NCBI RefSeq assembly: GCF_021130785.1
Contig: NC_060207.1
Span: 102,279,001-102,343,000 of the forward strand
DNA length: 64,000 nucleotides
Origin: Homalodisca vitripennis
Taxonomy: Eukaryota; Arthropoda; Insecta; Hemiptera; Cicadellidae
Direction of reading: 5' to 3'
The stretch's first letter is position 1. Each line of letters starts with the position of its first letter. Made by a program: the position numbers and the translations under genes. Positions 39,301 through 53,096 of this stretch are shown piece by piece. Under the pieces are notes generated by a model that saw nothing but the letters and a program-made list of their open reading frames with translations, ran no database searches and had not been told where the DNA came from.

Positions 39301-42300
39301 GTAGAAAACAATGTAAGCAGAATGACGACTGAAATCAGATGAAACTAAATTGAAAGTAGAACAATACAACAAGTAGAGCATCTGTCTACCCAATATTTAC
39401 AATTCACAAAAACAAAGTTTCATAAATACAAATCCTTATTGAGACCACCTAATAATTTTTTACTTAGTTTTTTTCTATCAAAAATTGTTTTAATATGGTA
39501 GAGAATAATAACGTTGTGTTAAGGTTATAAAGTCGGGAGTTGTGTATTTAAATGTTTTTATTGTTAGGTTTATAATTTATATTAGTTTTGTACATACAAG
39601 ATTCACTATTTTTGCCGAGAAATAACATTTTTGACAAAGAATTTAAATAACATTGTCTTATGTTCAACCTAAAGGTTCATGTATGAGTAATATTGAATCT
39701 TAAAATAGTTTAAGAGTAATATAGTTTAATTTCAAATAAAACTAGACCAATAACAAAATTGACTTTGGATAACAAATTACAAATGGACTGGATTGATATC
39801 TATCCTCTAGGATCTCAGCACTATACTGTATTAGAGTAATGACTTTTTAGAACTATTTGAGTAGAAAATACGTGTTTTTTAGAACTATTTGATTTTTAAA
39901 AACTAAATCTAAATAATTGAAATGTAATATATTTTGATTGCTGTTAAAATACAATCGTGTGATAATTTAAATTAAAAAATGTCAAGCCTTCTAGAGAAAT
40001 TAGTTGTATACTAGTAACATATTTTGATCATAATTATTTGTGCACTTGTTCTGGAATCAACTTATCTTATGGTGCAACAAGAATCAATACCAATCTACCT
40101 TACATTTCATATATGCCTCAGAGTATTCAGTTATAACTAGTATTTCAAATACGACTTTGGAATGACAAAAACTACTTAAGGATGTAATCTTTAGACAGTT
40201 AGGCCTATTATGCGTAAATTTTTAAATTGGAATCAAGACTAAAATGTTTAATTAAAAAAAGTTTATTTGTTTTATTTTATGAAATCAGTTAAAATATAAT
40301 TTTATAATCTGTTAGAAGATTGAACTGCATGATTCTCAGAGAATCATTGATTTATACTATTTATGGTAATTGTTGATCTAAAACCTTTACAGACTCGGGA
40401 GGAGAGAAAGATGGAAGCTATAATGAAAGCCTTTGAACGAATGGAGAAGGACCAGGCCAGGAAGCAGGAGGCTCAAGCCCGGCAGACCCAGAGGAAGGAC
40501 TCTACAGAAACTGACTCAAAATCAATTCCTGTTGAATCCAAGGAGAAAGAAAAAGATAAGGATAAAACCAGTGATAAAGAGGAATCCCCAATCAACAACA
40601 AAAATTCACAAAGAAAGAGAAAGTAAGTTATCACATAGGCTAACACAATTCATTCATTAAAGCTAGTTTTAATAGTAACACAGTGCCATCTATTCACTAT
40701 TAGAATGAAACTTTATAATGTATATAAAAATAAATTAAAAGATCCATAAGAGAAAAAAATTTTCTAAAGAAAATACAAAAGAAAGTGGGATAGTCACTAA
40801 AATTAGTTACCTTGTGCATTATTAGGCTAGTTAGAAAGTTAGTAAATGCTGCATAATTAATGATAGTTCATAACCTTATGTATACAAGAACACTTAGACC
40901 TTTACATAAATGAAAGCACCTGAAGTCCATCAATAAAGTTTCTTGAGTGAAGAGAGCATAACAGTTTTTAACCCTAGAAGTGGCAATCAGAATTTCCCTG
41001 TGTGGCAGGCAAATGCTTGCCTTTGTGAAAGTGTTCATTAAATTGTTTATACATTGCACATGATATGCTAAAACCCTAGAGTTTTATGTATTTTTTAAAT
41101 ATGTATATTCATATATTTAGGATGAGGCAGTTTAGAAAACTTTATGATAGTTACTGTTAAAACCAAATAAATAACTAGATTTTCAAATATCAAAATCAGA
41201 TGACCATAAAAACATTAATCAATCACACACACATACACACACACTTCTAATTAATTACAAAATAGATAACAGTTTTAAAAATGTATTTTTTCTGTACAAT
41301 AGTTCTTTTTTTAATGCTCATATTTACTATATTAGTATTAATTATGAAATGTTACAAAATTACCAGAAATGTCACTTTTATTTTAACCCTGGAACTGGCA
41401 GTCACTTTCTTAATTAAGTCAGCTTATTGCCAGTGGCTACTTCTCCATTTAAGAAGTGGTCACTTATTGTAACAAAGTGGTTTCTTTAAAATTTAATTTA
41501 AATCTATATAAACCTAATTTTTTTCTAACTTAATATTCTTATTTTACTTCTCTACCCAAACTAAAACAACCATATGAGTACTATTGAATTAATAATAATC
41601 TCCTCATATGGCAAATCATTTTGGGGTATTGTGTACCCATACTTTAAAAATTTTGTACAAAATATGTTTTTACTATAAAACTACATTTGTAATTCATAAT
41701 TTTTCAAGAGAATGTGGAGATGATTATGGTATAAAAATATCATGCATAAACCGTAAAGCAAATATGAATACACTAAAAAAACTCATTCTTTAAGTGGTGG
41801 GACTGTTCCTGGTAAATTGTGATAGTATAATAAATATTGGAATCTGAGATAGCCAATTTACTCTCCATTTTATGAAGTTTGAGAAAACATATATTATGTT
41901 TTTCAGGTTTTCTTGAAGAAATAATAAATATATTGTAAATACCACAAATAGTACAAGAAAGGCTAAATTTATAACAATGGTACTATTATGTTAAAAAGTT
42001 ACCAAAACTATAATTATAACAATAAATGTTTCCAAAGTATACTAAAATTTAGAGAATAATATACACTAAAAAACTATAAATAAACAATGACCAATTTCTA
42101 CATTGTGATTATTGGTGGGACATACCTAAATTTGGTAATATGGGTACAATTATTTTCGAAAATTAAAAAAGTTAATTTTTATATGGAAATATTTCATTGA
42201 TTATATAAATCTTACAATAAATAAATATTAATTTCAAATTTTTTCGGAAATATTAATGTAGTTTGGGGTTCCAACAACATAAAGGGAAAGCTAGGTGTCA

Positions 42301-45300
42301 CTGTCTAGGCAAATTAATGACGTCACCATGACATCATTGTTGCTATAACAAAACAAATTTCACCATTGAAATAAGCGATTTGAAATGGTATATGAATAGT
42401 GAATAGTGATTGTAGTATGTACAATATGAACTGTCAAAACGGGTGTGTGTAAGATCAATATTATGTTGTTGAATGCTACTCCTGAATTGATTCAGATTTA
42501 TATTATAATGTAGATTGCCAGTTCCAGAATTAAACTTCTGTATAAAATCTAGAATATTATGTATATTGCTTACAAACAACTTATTTGTAAGTAGGAGATT
42601 AAGAGGACAACAAGTTAATATGATTGTTTGAATTGTTATAAATATTAATGTTGGTTATAAACATAAAAATAGTGTGTAAAGTCATATTGTGTTTTCAGCT
42701 CCAAAAAAAGCTAATAATAATAAATCTTCATTGAAACGAATATTTGTAATCATTGTCATATGTCACAATACAGCCATAAATAAAGTCAAAACATAACATT
42801 AATTTACATTTAAATTACATTCTTATCTTTTAATTATAATCTCCAAACTACAAAATTTGTTGCAAACTAAAATTATATAATTGCTCTAATTATCCGTTTA
42901 GATTTTTAGGCCTAAAACAATTTTTATGATTCATTTAGATTATTAATCAACTAAAAATAAAAACTAACAAAGTATTAGGCTATTTCACAATCGCTTTTAG
43001 TCTATAATTCATAAATAAATTTTATAATAAATTATATTAATAATAATAATAATATTATTAATAAATTATAAATTTTAGTCAATCCTGGTATAAATAATAC
43101 CATAATCAATATTATATTTGTGGTAAAAGTAAATATCTATTGAACAATATAATTTCACACTCAAATTACACGTTATAATAAAAGAAAGTGATATATTATG
43201 CCAACATGCATGCTAAACAATAAAGAACTAGGACTGACTCAGTAATTCTTGTGTTGGGTAATGCAAACACCAACAAAATGGTTTATTTAGAGACAGCTGT
43301 GCCATAATGACTGCTGACCGACAACTATTATAAAGATAGTCAAACGAGAGTATAGATCAGAGGCTTTCATGTAGTATAAATAATATTAAACTGTTTTATA
43401 TCGGATGTACAAATAAAATAATATTCGTCTATGTATCCGACTGATGAAACTTCACTATTTGTGGACGAATAAAGAAAGTACAATTATGTTTTGTATATAA
43501 AAGTAAAGGTTCAGAATCTTGTCTTTTCATTGATATTATATTATATGTTTATATTGAATGTAGTTATGAACATTAAATCATGAGTTCAAGGAGAAAGTAC
43601 ATAACCGTCAGAAAACCGATGGCTACTACGTCGCAAACTATAAAAAATAGTCAGAAATCTGATGAATGCGGTTAACAAGAGAGTTTCGATGGATCTGGTT
43701 GTTTTGCAATACCTTTTCAAGTTTTCCTCATCTTCTCAACCAAGAGACATTGACCTCCCTGAGCACTAGATATACATTTGTAATGTTCAATTGGCTTAAA
43801 TAAATGTTATTAGCCTAAAACTTATTTCTGAAGTTTATAAAGGAATTAATAAATAACAAATGAACTTTTAAAGAAATCTATATATTTGTAAGAAAATTAA
43901 ACATACAAGTTTGCCATAAAAAAAAACTAGGTGGCTGTGTAAATTCTCTGTAGTGGCAGTGTATTTAAGGCCAACTGTTCATGTATTTTTCTAAAGCAAT
44001 TACAATGTCAACCAATGCTCCAAATGTAACATATTATTGTTTTAACTAATAAAAAACGGAAAATATGTTGTACATAAACAAAATTAAATTTTCTTTTATA
44101 AATCATAAGTTTATGACACACCAAGATCAATGGAAAACATTTTTCTAATAACATTTCATCCTCAGATTCTGTTGTGTACTTCAAGCGCACAAAGAAACAA
44201 TTCTAATATATACATTTTATCTCAAATGTATTATTGATTACAGATATATATATTTACAAATATGTACAAACACACTTATTTTTAATTTATTGGGAATAGA
44301 GAAAAAAACACCATTACATACATGTTCACATATAATGTATTTAATGGCCTAAAACAATTTTTATGATTCATTTAGATTATTAATCAACTAAAAATAAAAT
44401 ATAAGCAGCAGTGGTGCAATATATCTATGTTTACAGTATATACAAGTGTTCACACAGGTTTATCAACTTGCAATTCTCTCAAGTCACTTTTTTTATATAT
44501 AAGGTTTTCGCCCATTTTATTACAAATTATTAACGAAAACATGTTTTATAAACTGTAATGTGGCTAATGATTAATATCTAGCTGAAATAAACTCCAAACT
44601 ATGCACTTGGAACAACACAAGAAAATAAACAAATTTACTAACGATGTCAGTCACAGCTGCATGGGCGGACCAGATGTCTGCTGCATAACTGTTCCCTTAT
44701 ATCCATATTGGAATCTAAAAATTGTATAAAAACTTAATAAAACATGTTATTAACCTTTGACCGCTGTAGATTGTGCAGCCGGCTGAGCCAGTTGCGCTGA
44801 GTTTTTCTTAGCTGAACTTGCTTAGATGGTGTGGTCCCAGTCGTGGTGCCACGATCATTTCATTTGTCTTTGGTAACCATATATGTTGTATAAAACTATT
44901 TTGTTGTTTTTTTTTTTTTTGTTAATTGACAGTAGCGATGATGGTAAGTGTTCTGCTTGTGAGTATACTCGTCTACAGCTGTCAAATGGTTAATGTGAAG
45001 TATGATTCTTCTCCTTTATAATTATGAGATTTATCACAATCAATAATGTGCCACAACATAATCAGGGCGGATGTCCAGAGCTACCACTTTTCAATGGCTC
45101 ACCACACCATATATCTGGTGCCTGCCATTTGTATTTTTGTCAACTTACATAATGTAAACCATATTAAGAGTAACTTATAGCACACAATTTAACATAGTAA
45201 TAGAGCTTGTTTGCGGACCTAAAAATTGCACTATATTCTCCTTGCACGGAAAGAAGCCGGTTTAGCATACTGCAAAAAATGGTGTTCGGTTGTTATGCAA

Positions 45301-48300
45301 CAAGTTTTGGATCAATAACAGGAGGCCAAGAAAAATAGATAGAGAGCAGCTGTTGTCTGTCATTAGGGGTACACTCCAACACATTTGATCAGCAGTTTTA
45401 CACATTGTAGTTCAATAATGAAAATGTTGACTATGATATTTTCATCATGTGTGTTGAGTCAGACCAGTGGTGAACTGGTCTTTTATAAACTAGCAGTTAT
45501 CCGTGGCTTCGCATGCAATTTCATACCATTTGTACATGTATGAGCACTTCAGCTTCGAATTATTTATATTTTGACACAAATGTTTGCTTTCGAAAATGAG
45601 CAGCTCAATTGGAATGGCCTCGGCCTCTGCGAGTATGACTGGTTCGGTGATAGTTCGTTAACCACCTGCAATCCAGAGTGCCCCTTTTCTCTGTACGGCC
45701 ACCATCTTTTGTCTGTAGCACTTCTTGACGTAGAGGTCAGCAAATATTTTTTATCAGTTGGTTCAAAGAGGCGGTATAACTGCCACAAAAGTTATATGTG
45801 GGGTTCAAAAGGTGTATTCCAGCCATCAGAATGTGGGAGTGTTTCCCCATTTCACAACAAACAGATCAATCGGTGCTGCCATCTCCAGAATGCAGCTACC
45901 TCTAGTGTATGTCACTTGCATTCCCCATTCAACTGTTTTTGAATTAAAATCACTGCGACAAATCAAGTTTCCACCAAGGGTGTGAAGTACATCTTCCAGA
46001 TTGTCTAGCTTGTCCTGGAAATTAACCACACTTTCATTGGGTACGAAATAGCAGCTGACGATTGACCTTATCTCTAATCACCAAAACAAATTCCTGGCAG
46101 GTACATTCATTCATATTAGTAAATTTCAGATTACTTGTAGAACAGATCTGTGTACTTAATCTTTTTTTCTGAGATGATGGATTTATATAGTTACTACGAT
46201 TAGAGAAAACCGAATTTTCAAGGAATTTTGCAAACTCTAAAAATCAGAAAATTAAAAACTTATTGGATTTTCTAAATTTTGTTGTTTTAATTTCATTTAT
46301 TCCCTTTTTTGAAAATGCCAAGTTTAAATGTGGAAAATCTGTTAGAACACTATACAACGAAGCATCAAAGCGTGAATCTGGAATACTCTACTACACTTGG
46401 GATTGATCATCAGCGGCGAGACTCGGAGGGGCACTAATCGAAGAATAATATTATATTTTGAGTTTATGATTCCAACTATAAATTAGGAACCTTCTCTTTC
46501 TTACCAAACTAGTAACCCAGTATGGCTTCGCACACGTCCAGTAAAATTAAATTACATTTTTATATTCAATCATAAACTTTTACCTTCAAGATTCTGATAT
46601 TGATCAGAATCTTCCCATAAAATCCCAAAGTAATAAAAATGTGATAATCTGGCTAGTAATAACCAATCACCTTATCAATCTTATAAAATTAGATCTATTT
46701 ATCTAACATTAGAGTATTACTACTAATTACTACAAAATATCTTCATACATAATGTTTTCAGCCGTTTTTTGTCATTGGACAAAACAAATAATTTATTCTT
46801 GGAAGATACCTGTGAAAGGACAACATAGTAGTCCATGTGTGAAAGAGCAACATGTAGTTGTGCATGTGAAAAACACTGAACGCTTAAATCTAATCCTGCA
46901 ACATTGTATGGTATGATGCCTGCTCGGCCAAATAGAGCACAGGCACTGTTTTTTAATCATAAGTCACGCAACCAAAACATGGGTGTAATTCCTATCTACC
47001 AAAATATTTGATCAAAATTATTTGCTTAAACAGTAATATGACCTAATGAATTGATATGGATATTTTATTGATCTATTTAGATTCGGAATTGCCAATAAAA
47101 ATATAAACTTCAAAAGAGAAAATTCTTATTCTGGGTTATTCTTTGAAGATAAATATATGCCACCATGGACTTTTTTGTAGACCTTTTTTAGATGTACAAT
47201 TCAATAGTACATTATTTTGTTATAAGCCATGAGGTGTCCATATTAACAATGAAAGTGCTCAAAATATCAATTTTTGAATTGTACAAATTATTCTCTACTT
47301 TCTATGATTAAAATTTTGATGTATCATACCTAGGAACCTGCCCTAGTTTGTAATGAAGCCGACAGTATTAACAGTGCTGTAGATGGAGCTTATATTGGTT
47401 ACTGTTAACTTACATTAAAACATAAAACCAATATTTAATACTTTTATTTTTTTTGTGAGGCCTTTCGATAGCGAGGCTATCTTCTTCAGACATATCTTTT
47501 GTGATGTTTCTGAAGAAGATAGCCTCGCTATCAAAAGGCCTCGCAAAAAAAATAAAAGTATTAAATATTGGTTTTATGTTTTAATGTAAGTATTAACAGT
47601 ATCAAAATCTGTTGAGTAGTTAAGAAAAAGTCGATGCACAAACAGACCAACACAAAAAGCGACTTTAATTTATACTATGTATTGAAGTAATAAATACTCA
47701 AAGGTGGTTAATACATAGGCAGTGTTGGTGTAGCAAGCCATTTGATTTGAACTATAGCAATGTCAGATGTTGTAGTCTGGACATTAGGATGTTGGTGGTG
47801 TGAAGGCCCGACTGGTATTAATTAACATACTATTATTTTTAAATACGGAATAAATTATTAAAAGTATTATTGGCTAACAGAAAGCAACGAACTACATCAT
47901 TGTTTAATAAAAGTATGATTATGAAGATAGTTAAACTGACTTAAGTGTTTCTTCAGTCTTATGAGAAGTGACAAACCTGTATGCATAAAAACAGGTAAGT
48001 AATTATTTCTTACTCAATGCTTGTTGTGTTTAGTATTGATAATCAATACCAATATTTTTATTTAAAGATCCTTAATCCTTTTATTTATTAAATATCAAGT
48101 CTCAGATATTTACAGCAGATCCATTATTGTGCTGTCATTTGTCCTTCCCAACAGAGTCATGGCCCATTCAACTTGACCGGGTCATTCTAGTAAACAAGCA
48201 ACCCGGATCACATTATTCTAAATTTCAGTTAATTTTTTTCACCATTTCCCACCAAATGAATTTATTAGCTACTTTTTTTTATAAAATGTTTAATAATTAT

Positions 48301-51300
48301 AAGAAAATTATTAAAATTGAAACATTAGGCAACTAACATATTAAAATATGCTTCTTAAATGTGGCTTTAATTAATGAATTTTCTTTAATTTTTAATTGTC
48401 TGAGTTACTAGATAATTAATTGATCACTGACTGATCCGTTAATTTCGTTCACAGGGATTCAATTACCAATCCGGTCTTTTTGTCATTCACAGGAAAATAT
48501 GGTGACTGATTCGCAACACACACACAAACGGGAGGTTAATTTTAATAACGGGTCATTTGAAAGGTTGTGGCAGCTAATGAGACCGACTGAATTGGATCAT
48601 TCATGTGATCCTAACATTACATCACTATTCCCCACATTTGTGGATCCGTAAGGCCAAAACAACAGCTGGGAATGGTTGAGTGGAGGAAATATATTTGGTT
48701 ATTTATTTCATTTTATTCCACAGTAGTATATTCAGTGATTATTATTAGTAATCAGTTGTGTTGTGATTATCAGTAAGAAAGAGAGTATGTATGTATAGAG
48801 AGTATGATAATAAGTGTTAATAATGAAACTACGGGATTGGTTTTCTTGTATCATTAGCCCACCATCTATTGTCTTTTTTATATAACCTAACTTAGCTGCC
48901 TAGAATATATGCGAAGAATGTGGATGGATTGTATTTATTTAGCAATTGTTTGGCAAATCAATACTTGAGACATGTATGTTAGGTATGAAATAAAGTAGAA
49001 TTCCTAAGGGCTATTCATATAACGTATTCAAAATGTTTCAGCTAGAAGATCTGATATCATAACTGCTTTCCGATCCAAAAGATGTCCAAAACAATTGTGT
49101 GCAATACTTTGGTTGGAAAACATTGATGTTGCTAAAAGAGCAATTGAAATCTTGAAGTGTCTCAAAAACTATGTGGTCACATTGAATGAAAAAATAAGCA
49201 AGTCAGGAATTTTCAAAATAAGGAAATCTGTTTAGAGGATAAAATGCTAATTTAAAAACTGCTTTTTCAAAATAGTAGCTGCAGGTATCTAGTACTTCCT
49301 AAAACAGTTTGGACAATAAACCTATGGCTCCTTTCCTACATGTTGATTCAACAATCATTATGCAAAGTCTGGTGACAACATTTGTAAAAGAGGATGTATT
49401 GATGTTTATTTAAAAATTACATCCAAAATTGACTTGGAGAGGTTTGATAATCTGATTTGTGGTAAAAATATCTGATTTGACCTGGGCTTGGATACAAGAT
49501 AAGAATGGAAATTCAAGAGGTAGCTGCAACTCAAATTTAGATTTTGCAAACCCGTGATAGCATTGAAAGTATTGCACAGTAAAAGTAAAAACATCATTGC
49601 TGGCTTTGAAATTGACAAGGAATTGATTATTCTGTGTGATCCCTCTGTCTTAACCTTTGGATATACCCAAAGCACGCACTTTTTTTGTCTAGAAAACTTT
49701 CTTTTCAACAAGTGGATAACTGGTATACAAGCAGATAAAGTAGAAAGAGAACAAGTATATTTGTGAAAATTCATGTGCAGTAAGAAAACTGAAGGATTAT
49801 AGGAGAAGGGAAAGGTTAGACATCTTATGGAATCAGAGACTCAGCATGGAGAGAAGAGCATTTTAATGAAATAAAAAAAATCTTTTTGTATCGTCTCATC
49901 GAAGTGTAGCTGTGGAAAGAGGCTTCTCAATTAATAAGGAATGTCTGGTGGACAACCTTATCCAGCATTCTTGTTTCTTAAAGACACACGTTTGAAGGAA
50001 TTCATGAAGAAGGTATGTCTAGTAATAAATTAGTTACTAAGATAACATGTCAATTATCTGTAAATAGTCTTAACTGTCACTTATTATCCTCACAAACTGT
50101 TTAAACTATAGCCTAATATTAGTTAATTTGGCTGTTTTAGTAACCAGCTGTTCATTAAGAAATATTGGTCATTTAGTAGATATCTAAGTAAATTATCAGT
50201 AAAGTACATTAGCTTTTTTATTTTAGTGCTGAAATTGACTAAAGGAGAAAGTATCAGAAATTTTTGTAAACCATTTTTCAGGAAAAATTATTGTTTTTTT
50301 TAATTAGTAGGCATAGTATGTCAATACAAAGTTTAATTATCAAGAAATTTACTCTAAAGTGTTAATATTTTTCAGTAGAAATTTAAAAACTGTATGATTC
50401 TATTATAAAGTTCCATATTTTTAAGGTGGAGTTCGAAGTGTCTATTCGGATCACACCACAGATGATTCAGTACACTAGAAATGCTCGAACCAAACACCAC
50501 GAGGAATTGGACAAAAAGAAAATCAAGAAGGGGAAAAGGGGAGAGCTGTTAGAAGAGAGCTGCTGATAGACTTAATGAATTATCAGTCAAAAAGATTACT
50601 TTAGGAAACAAATTTAAAAGTTGAAAGCACTAGAGTAGGACATTAATAATTAACTAAATAATTTACTATTTTGTACTAGTGGCTTTGTTTTTTATTCCTA
50701 GTTTACAAACATTGAACATTGTGTCAAATAAATATATAATTTTACTATTTTTGTAAGTACCACTTATTTGGTTTCATGTTTTCAGACACCTAAATATTCT
50801 CCAAGCTGAAAAATAATATTAGGCAAATAAACAGGATTCACTGAAAAAGATCGACTAGAAGAACATTTCTGTTTAATAGGTTTTCAGTCAGCAGCAAGAG
50901 GAAAGGGAGAGGCAGATCTCAGAGTACACCTCAACCTGTGCTGAGGCCCCGCCGCACCTTGCGACGTAGTCAACCTACTCGTGAGCGAACCCCAGAATCT
51001 GGAGAGTCCTCAGACGAGTCACCAGTACGTTCGCCCACCCCGCCACCTCCTAGTGCTCCCTCTTTACATGACCCTGCTGCAGCTGGTCTCCTCGTCGAGT
51101 TCTCAAAGGTGTGTCCATCATTGCCAGTTTTCATAAAGGCAATTAACATTTTCTCTAATTTTTTGTAATTAAATAATAGAGCAAAAGTATTAGTGATTTT
51201 AAGTGATGAAGCACGTTACATTTCCTCCAGACACATGTGAGTTTGGAAGTTTTGAAGTACAACAGTCTAAGTACAGTCACTATTTATAATTTTTTATGAC

Positions 51301-53054
51301 AATTCAATTTAAATTAATGGTATTGGTTGATATTTTGTTACCAGATACTGTCAAATAATAGTAATGACAGGAAGAAGAATTAGAAAAATAAAAGTAATCA
51401 TTTTATATATACAGTTAAAAATAGTATCTTGTTAACTGTCAATATTGGGGAGAAGCAACAGTATAAGTAAATTATGTAAATTTTGGTTTATTTATAACAT
51501 TACCAAATCATTGAAATAATTTCTAGATTCAATATACGTTAAGAACATTTCTTTTATATATTGAACATTAAACAATTAATTTAAGAAACATTAAAAACTG
51601 CTTATTTTGTAGAGCTACGAGAGTCCACCGCACAATCAGATCAACACTAGCTCTAGCAGTGGCGAGACACCGCCCACTCCTATGTCCAAGACAGCCTTGC
51701 TGGTGGCAGCAGCAGTCGGACCTCTCGCCCCTGGCTTCAAGTTTCCAAAAACTAAGAAGGTAATAACATGAGCGACTTCCTCATAATTTTCTGTTGATTC
51801 TTTATTAGTTCTCTAAAACTTCAGTAGCTGAAATAAAGGTCCAATTTATTCCAAGACCAGTAATTATAAAAAATTCTCAAGTTAACTTGTATATTCTAAT
51901 AAATGATTTCATTTTGCATTTAGTAAGTTTAAAAGTTGTTTGTAGTCTTTGATTGGGAATTCAGATATAAGTGTAGACGGGGCCTTTCTTCTCGAGGACA
52001 TATCTTTTATATCACAATCGAAGAAAAGCCTATGATATTTATATATTGTCTGCGTGGGATTAAACAAATAGAATAGCAATATGTTTTAACCCTGGAGCTG
52101 ACATGAATCGTATATTGCGAGCTCCGTCACCAGTAATAAAGCAAATGCCTTGCTTAGCAAGGTAGCTGCTCTATATCATTGCTGATTCTCAGCCGGCGCT
52201 GGAGATGACAATATTCTACTGTGGTGGTTACTTTATGGAGGTTATAATAATTTATTATTTATTATGACTGATCTATGTTGAAGTGAAATTAGAGATATTT
52301 TGTAAGTGAAACATTGCTGAAAGTGATTTGAACTAAGGAAACATGCCGTTAGAACGTTTGCACATAATTTCGTTTTATTTTATATAACTTTTTTATCTTT
52401 AAATTTAGTGAACTTATGCATATTAAACATTTTGTTCCTAATGAAACAGTGAACATTTTATACATAAATGTTTATATATAAATATACAAATATTCTTAGA
52501 ATGTATATTATATAAGATATATTTGTGCAACTTCACAAATTATGAGATAAATAAGAATTGGCACCATGAGTAATCACAACAGACTCATGGTGATGCATGA
52601 TCATAAATATTAACTATGAGCAAAATATTATTTAAAAAAATTCTGTACTTTTTTATCCATTGACTGAATGTTTTTCTGTATCGAAATTAAGACACTAACA
52701 AGCTTTGGCCTGCATTCTGGCTGATCACCTGTGTCCATGAATATACTTATTTGAAGATCCGGTGGATTGGAGATTCAGCTTAGACACATCACTAGACAAG
52801 ATATTGTGAGATCATGACTTTTTAAGTAATTTGGGTGCCGTTTTTTTTAGTTATTAAAAGCTGTGATATTGATTGATAATCAATACCACTAGGAATTGAG
52901 GTATTGAGTATTGGAATCAACCCATTTCTAGTAAAAAGAATTGTTGGTTTTCAAACAATAAATTTAATAAAGTTCAATTAATGCGTTTTAAATTTCAATT
53001 TTCAAATTAGTACTTTTAGCTGTAAAATCAACATTTTGTTGATAATATAATACG

Positions 53055-53096
<42 letters not shown>

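Larger units (their letters stand above)
33170..40392 (+). other. intron 7
   Basis: It starts GTAAAA and ends CTTTACAG. It holds a piggyBac transposase remnant and an orphan transposon end. From 33230 to 37280 I found no assignable element, although parts of 34300-36100 are less AT-rich and may be old transposon coding sequence. From 38065 to 40392 nothing is recognised. Confidence 0.8.
40623..50891 (+). other. intron 8
   Basis: It starts GTAAGT and ends TCAG (tandem acceptor). Elements inside are listed separately. The stretches 42970-44340, 46170-47390, 47610-49250 and 50590-50880 are AT-rich with nothing assigned, apart from short repeats. Confidence 0.85.

Noticed and set aside
41281..41472. 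Hydrophobic 63-codon ORF resembling a membrane peptide
   Set aside because: AT-rich DNA yields Phe/Leu/Ile-rich frames by chance. It also runs across the TTAA terminus of a transposon.
48420..48660. Possible MITE around GATCCGTTAATTTCGTTCACAG
   Set aside because: Partial self-similarity is visible, but no convincing pair of termini or target duplication.
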